A stretch of 64,000 bases of DNA. It comes from Aurantimonas sp. Leaf443. Its GTDB lineage: Bacteria; Pseudomonadota; Alphaproteobacteria; Rhizobiales; Rhizobiaceae. Below are positions 60,506 to 64,000 of this stretch, one piece after another. Every line of letters starts with the position of its first letter. Position 1 is the stretch's first letter. Position numbers and translations under genes: made by a program. The stretch lies in contig NZ_LMRD01000012.1 of NCBI RefSeq assembly GCF_001425575.1, positions 85,694-149,693 on the forward strand, written 5' to 3'. The notes under the pieces are model-generated. The model saw nothing but the letters and a program-made list of their open reading frames with translations. It was not told where the DNA came from and did no database searches.

Positions 60506-62260
60506 ATGACGCCCGGCAGGATTTCGGCTTTCTTCGCAAACATGGTCCGTTCGCTGTCGCGCCGCGCGATCGCGGCCCTCGGCCGGTTCCCGGTCGCTGC
60601 GCTGGCGCTGGTGGCGCTCTGCATCGTCGCCAATCTGGAGCATCTGCGCAGCGCCTTGTTCGAGGCGGACATGCTGGCCCGCGTCGCCGCGGCGCTCTTT
60701 GCCGGCGCGCTCGCCAATGTCTGGGGTCGCCTGATCGGCGAATCGCGCGGTCGCACGGACCTTGGGGCGGGCCTTCTCGCGGCGGCCGGCGGTGTCGCCG
60801 CGGCCTTGCTCGTCTATGCCGCCCCCGCCATCTCCCTTTCGGCCGTGCCCTGCGTCGCGGCCCTGGCCCTCGGCCTCACGCTCGCCCCCTATCTCGAGCG
60901 CGGCGATTCGCTCCGGTTCTGGACCTTCACCCTCGGCGCGGTGGTCGGCGGGACGGTCGGATTTCTCGCGGTGATCCTCTTCGTCTCGGGCGTGTGGGCC
61001 ATTCTGGCGATGGTCGAGACGCTCTTCGGCTTCGGCCTGCCGTCCGGCGCCTTCGACCATATCTTCATCACCGCCTTCACCTTCGTCGGACCGCTCTTCG
61101 CGCTTGGACGCATTCCGACGCGGTTCGACGAGACCGTTCGGCCCGGCGAGGGAGAGCGCCTTCCGGCGGCCCTCAGCGCGCTCGTCGATTACGTGGCGGC
61201 GCCGCTTCTGCTGGTGACGGCGCTCGTCCTCCACGCCTACGGGCTGCGCATCCTGGCGACGGGCGAACTGCCCGCGAACCAGATCGGCTGGATCGTCCCG
61301 TCCTTCTGCGCGACCGTTCTTCTCGTGCGCGTCGGGGCCCATCCGTTCTTCGACGAGGGCGCGGTGGGGGCGACGCGCGTCCTGCGCCGGGTGTGGAGCT
61401 TCATGCTGGTCCTGCCGCTGGGACTTCTGGCCTATGCGCTGGCGCTGCGCATCGGCATGGAAGGGCTCACGGCGCAGCGCTATTACGGCGTGCTCGGCGC
61501 ATGCGCCGTCGCTCTCGTGCTGCTGATGCAGGCCATGCCGCGGCTTGCCGGCGACATCCGCCTCATGGTCGGATTGCCGCTGGCGCTGCTGGCGCTTTCC
61601 TCCGCAGGGCCGCTCGGTTACGCGGCGAGCGTCGGGCGCAGCCAGGCCCTGCGGGTCGAGGCGCTTCTTACGGCGCGGGAGACGAACCCGCCGGCCGCGT
61701 GGCGCGCCGAGATGGGCAGCCGGTTGCGCAGCCTGGAAGACGTCGATGGGCTCGACCGGCTGATCCCGGTGCTCGATCCGGCCACCCGCGCCGCTTTCGA
61801 GGCCGCGCCGCGCGGCAGCGAGGTGGAGGTGCTCGTGACGAGGCTGGGCGCGGGCGAGGCTCCGCCGGAGGTGCGCCGCGTGCTCACCGATACGCAGACG
61901 TCCTCGCTCGATCTCGACGGCTACGACCGCGTGGTGCCCGCTCTCGACCTGAAGCCGGGCATGCCGATCCGCATTCCCGGACAAGGTCCCGACGGCGCGA
62001 GCTTGACCATGGCCATCGACCGGGCCGACATCGTCCTGACATCCGCCTCGCGCGAGGAGCGCTTCGCGCTCGCAGCCGCCCTTGCCGACGCACCGGCCGG
62101 GGAGCACCCGGCGGGCGCGCTCACCCGCGATCTCCGCTCGCCGTCCGGCCGCCGCATTCGCCTCGCCGTCCAGCGTTACGAAGGGGCGGGGCGACCGGAG
62201 CGCATCCTGTCGCTTTCGGCCACGCTGCTCTATCGCTCGGCCGACTGGCGCGTTCGGTGA
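60506..62260 (+). CDS. DUF4153 multi-pass membrane protein
   Basis: 584-residue inner-membrane protein of the DUF4153 family with about ten hydrophobic helices in the first 390 residues and a soluble C-terminal part (from about 400, LRVEALLTARETNPPAAWRAEM on). Family segments include FDHIFITAFTFVGPLFALGRIP and LIDYVAAPLLL-like LVDYVAAPLLLVTALVLHAYG. The function is unknown. It starts 37 bases after the squalene-synthase-like gene and may belong to the same transcript. Confidence 0.85.
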   Translation: MTPGRISAFFANMVRSLSRRAIAALGRFPVAALALVALCIVANLEHLRSALFEADMLARVAAALFAGALANVWGRLIGESRGRTDLGAGLLAAAGGVAAALLVYAAPAISLSAVPCVAALALGLTLAPYLERGDSLRFWTFTLGAVVGGTVGFLAVILFVSGVWAILAMVETLFGFGLPSGAFDHIFITAFTFVGPLFALGRIPTRFDETVRPGEGERLPAALSALVDYVAAPLLLVTALVLHAYGLRILATGELPANQIGWIVPSFCATVLLVRVGAHPFFDEGAVGATRVLRRVWSFMLVLPLGLLAYALALRIGMEGLTAQRYYGVLGACAVALVLLMQAMPRLAGDIRLMVGLPLALLALSSAGPLGYAASVGRSQALRVEALLTARETNPPAAWRAEMGSRLRSLEDVDGLDRLIPVLDPATRAAFEAAPRGSEVEVLVTRLGAGEAPPEVRRVLTDTQTSSLDLDGYDRVVPALDLKPGMPIRIPGQGPDGASLTMAIDRADIVLTSASREERFALAAALADAPAGEHPAGALTRDLRSPSGRRIRLAVQRYEGAGRPERILSLSATLLYRSADWRVR

Positions 62261-62288
62261 GCTGGCGTGCCGGCGCAGCGCGAAGGGC

Positions 62289-63707
62289 TTACTCGGCGGC
62301 CTGCCGGGCGTCGCTCGGTCCGGCCGCGAGCCAGGCGGAGAAATCGGCGAGCGCGCGGGCCGCCATGGTCTGCTTGCGGGCAGCGCTCTTCTCCTTGCCC
62401 CTGAAGCGCCCGACCCCTTCGGGCTTGGTGACGCTGACCGGCGGAAACAGGCCGAAATTCACGTTCATCGGTTGGAAGGAGCGCTTGCCGCCCTCTTCGA
62501 CATGGGCGATGTGGCCGCCGGTGATATGGCCGAGAAGAGCGCCGAGGGCGGTGGTCGGCGGGGGCGGGGCGAGGCTCTCCCCGAGCGCCTCGGCGGCGGC
62601 GAAACGCCCGGCGACGAGGCCGATCGAGGCCGATTCCACATAGCCCTCGCAGCCCGTGATCTGCCCGGCGAAGCGCAGGCGCGGCAGCGATTTCAGCCGC
62701 AGCGTTCCGTCCAGAAGGCGCGGGCTGTCGAGATAGGTGTTGCGGTGGAGGCCGCCAAGACGCGCGAACTCGGCCCGCTCCAGCCCCGGGATCATGCGGA
62801 AGATCTCCGCCTGCACGCCGTATTTCAGCTTCGTCTGGAATCCGACCATGTTGTAGAGCGTGCCGAGCGCGTTGTCCTGGCGAAGCTGCACGACCGCATA
62901 GGCCTTCACGTCCGGCTGGTGCGCGTTGGTCAGACCCATCGGCTTCATCGGCCCGTGCCGGAGCGTCTCCGGGCCCCGTTCGGCCATCACCTCGATCGGC
63001 AGGCAGCCGTCGAAATAGGGCGTGCCCTCCCAGGACTTGAACTCCGCCTGGTCGCCCGCGACAAGGGCGGCGACGAAGCGTTCGTACGTTTCCTTGTCAA
63101 GCGGGCAGTTGATGTAGTCCTTGCCCGTGCCGCCCGGTCCGACCTTGTCGTAGCGCGACTGGAACCAGGCCTTGTCGAGGTCGATCGAGTCGAAATGGAC
63201 GATCGGTGCGATCGCGTCGAAGAAGGCGAGGGCGTCCTGCCCGGTCTCGGCGCGGATGGCTTCGGCAAGCGACGGCGCGGTGAGCGGTCCGGTCGCCACG
63301 ATGGTCGGGCCCCATTCCTCCGGCGGCAGGCCGCCGACCTCCTCGCGCTCCAGCCGGATCAGCGGATGGGCCTCGATCCGCGCGCTGACGGCGGCGGCGA
63401 ATCCGTCGCGGTCCACCGCGAGCGCGCCGCCGGCCGGCACCTGATGGGCGTCGGCGCAGGCCATGATGAGGGAGGAGGCGAGACGCATCTCCGCATGGAG
63501 GACGCCGACGGCGTTCGCCGTCGCGTCGTCCGAGCGGAAGCTGTTGGAGCAGACGAGCTCGGCCAGATGCTCCGTCCTGTGGGCCTCGGTGGGCCGCACG
63601 GGGCGCATCTCGTGCAGGACGACCGGGACGCCGCGTTGGGCGATCTGCCAAGCGGCTTCGGAGCCGGCGAGACCGCCGCCGACGACATGGATGTGAGAAA
63701 CAGACAT
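62289..63707 (-). CDS. trmFO: Folate/FAD-dependent tRNA (uracil-54-C5) methyltransferase TrmFO
   Basis: Makes ribothymidine 54 in tRNA using methylene-tetrahydrofolate and FADH2. The 472-residue flavoprotein begins with the FAD dinucleotide motif [16 protein letters not shown] and has both catalytic cysteines in context: C53 in [10 protein letters not shown] and the second in [14 protein letters not shown]. The [13 protein letters not shown] segment near the C-terminus is characteristic. It converges with the DUF4153 gene. The small-RNA array lies directly upstream on the same strand, its terminator ending 78 bases before this start. Confidence 0.97.
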   Translation of the reverse strand: MSVSHIHVVGGGLAGSEAAWQIAQRGVPVVLHEMRPVRPTEAHRTEHLAELVCSNSFRSDDATANAVGVLHAEMRLASSLIMACADAHQVPAGGALAVDRDGFAAAVSARIEAHPLIRLEREEVGGLPPEEWGPTIVATGPLTAPSLAEAIRAETGQDALAFFDAIAPIVHFDSIDLDKAWFQSRYDKVGPGGTGKDYINCPLDKETYERFVAALVAGDQAEFKSWEGTPYFDGCLPIEVMAERGPETLRHGPMKPMGLTNAHQPDVKAYAVVQLRQDNALGTLYNMVGFQTKLKYGVQAEIFRMIPGLERAEFARLGGLHRNTYLDSPRLLDGTLRLKSLPRLRFAGQITGCEGYVESASIGLVAGRFAAAEALGESLAPPPPTTALGALLGHITGGHIAHVEEGGKRSFQPMNVNFGLFPPVSVTKPEGVGRFRGKEKSAARKQTMAARALADFSAWLAAGPSDARQAAE

Positions 63708-63784
63708 GCGCGCAGTCTAGCGCATCGCGGTCCGGCGCGAAACCGCGAGACGGCGCGCCACCCGGCATCGGGGACGCCGCATAC

Positions 63785-63818
63785 GAAAACGCCCGTCGGG
63801 GGGAGGACCCGACGGGCG
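63785..63818 (-). terminator. Intrinsic terminator of sRNA unit B
   Basis: Arms CGCCCGTCGGG (63790-63800) and CCCGACGGGCG (63808-63818) with a 7-base loop, followed on the minus strand by TTTT (63789-63786). It separates the sRNA array from trmFO. Confidence 0.85.
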
Positions 63819-63905
63819 ACTTTCAGGGGCCCTGCGCGATTGGGAGGAGAAGCGCGGGGCCGTATCCGCCGGAGCCTTTGGGAGGAGGATGGCTCGGCGA
63901 AGCTC
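63785..63905 (-). ncRNA. Candidate anti-Shine-Dalgarno sRNA, unit B (three hairpins)
   Basis: Read on the minus strand, three consecutive hairpins occupy about 120 bases. The first (63899-63867) has arms CGCC-GAGCC / GGCTC-GGCG with one bulge and a 14-base loop containing CCUCCUCCC. The second (63861-63828) has a 10-pair stem (one G-U) and a 14-base loop containing CUCCUCCC. The third (63818-63790) is an 11-pair stem with loop UCCUCCC followed by UUUUCG, i.e. an intrinsic terminator. This layout and motif match what is known of the alphaproteobacterial alpha-r14 / 'cuckoo' sRNAs, which carry anti-ribosome-binding-site loops. The exact 5' end is not visible; no promoter is seen between the units, so processing from a longer transcript is possible. 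Confidence 0.75.
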
Positions 63906-63914
63906 TGGAACCTT

Positions 63915-64000
63915 GCGCTCGCCGGGGGGAGGACCCGGCGAGCGTCTAAGACAACCCGCACCGATTGGGAGGAGGAGGTGCGGGTCTGATCCACAGCGGC
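63915..64000 (-). ncRNA. Candidate anti-Shine-Dalgarno sRNA, unit A (runs off right edge)
   Basis: A second set of the same elements lies upstream of unit B. Hairpin ACCCGCACC / GGTGCGGGT (63954-63962, 63977-63985) has a 14-base loop containing CCUCCUCCC on the minus strand. Hairpin CGCTCGCCGGG / CCCGGCGAGCG (63916-63926, 63934-63944) has the 7-base loop UCCUCCC. The second hairpin equals the unit B terminator in stem length and loop but is followed by CAAGG instead of a U-run, so termination here is doubtful. A third hairpin, by analogy with unit B, would lie beyond 64000. Confidence 0.65.

Noticed and set aside
63785..64000. Plus-strand reading of the hairpin array as a CsrA-sequestering RNA (GGA in every loop)
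   Set aside because: GGA-loop RNAs of the CsrB/RsmZ type would need plus-strand transcription, but the only T-run lies on the minus-strand side, and a CUCCUCCC family is known in alphaproteobacteria.

Overview
The window is a dense, GC-rich bacterial chromosome segment in which almost every stretch carries a housekeeping gene. Several features point to an alphaproteobacterium of the order Hyphomicrobiales (Rhizobiales): an ExoR-type Sel1 protein, a fused SecDF, TrmFO, the argS / SPOR / nagZ / tatABC / serS / surE / pcm / LytM gene order, separate petA-petB-petC genes beside trmL and an ABC exporter pair, and minus-strand RNA hairpins exposing CCUCCUCCC. The family is less certain; an Aurantimonadaceae-like genome is a guess. 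I saw no insertion sequence, prophage, CRISPR array, rRNA or tRNA gene.

Layout. 1-5.7 kb: the 5' end of a MoxR ATPase gene, then DUF1285 / NUDIX / cca in one overlapping unit, a DUF1059 mini-protein, hemF, a small unknown protein and a XRE regulator. 5.7-19.1 kb: a YbaL-type antiporter, trmL, two ABC exporter half-transporters, a compact TadE/TadE/TadG trio, the cytochrome bc1 operon petABC, and a MaoC pair. 19.2-28.8 kb, all on the minus strand: ychF, pth, rplY (L25), an unknown membrane protein, prs, a lipoprotein, then lgt / midA / pgeF / an M24-fold protein. 29.0-41.7 kb: ubiK, ybjN-like, proC, csaA, a MarR / response regulator / histidine kinase unit divergent from ilvE, an MBL hydrolase, an unknown secreted protein, a FadL-type porin, exoR, and xth-erpA. 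41.8-55.0 kb: dgt, argS, SPOR protein, nagZ, a lone ABC ATPase, tatABC, serS, surE, pcm and an NlpD-like lipoprotein. 55.1-64 kb: a DUF815 ATPase, yajC, secDF, an Mth938-fold protein, a squalene/phytoene-synthase-like protein, a DUF4153 membrane protein, trmFO, and a small-RNA array.

How the genes work together. Protein export and envelope genes are prominent (tatABC, yajC-secDF, lgt, nagZ, the SPOR protein, the NlpD-like activator, exoR, the FadL porin). So are respiration genes: bc1, hemF, ubiK, erpA, and three relatives of mitochondrial complex I assembly factors (MidA, Mth938-like, squalene-synthase-like). The Rieske protein has a twin-arginine signal and would need the Tat system encoded in the same window.

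The most interesting element is the last ~215 bp. Five consecutive hairpins lie there, and read on the minus strand each exposes a UCCUCCC loop. They form two tandem small-RNA-like units resembling the alphaproteobacterial anti-Shine-Dalgarno ('cuckoo' / alpha-r14) sRNAs. The terminal hairpins of the two units differ at two base pairs, both compensated, which supports selection on RNA structure.
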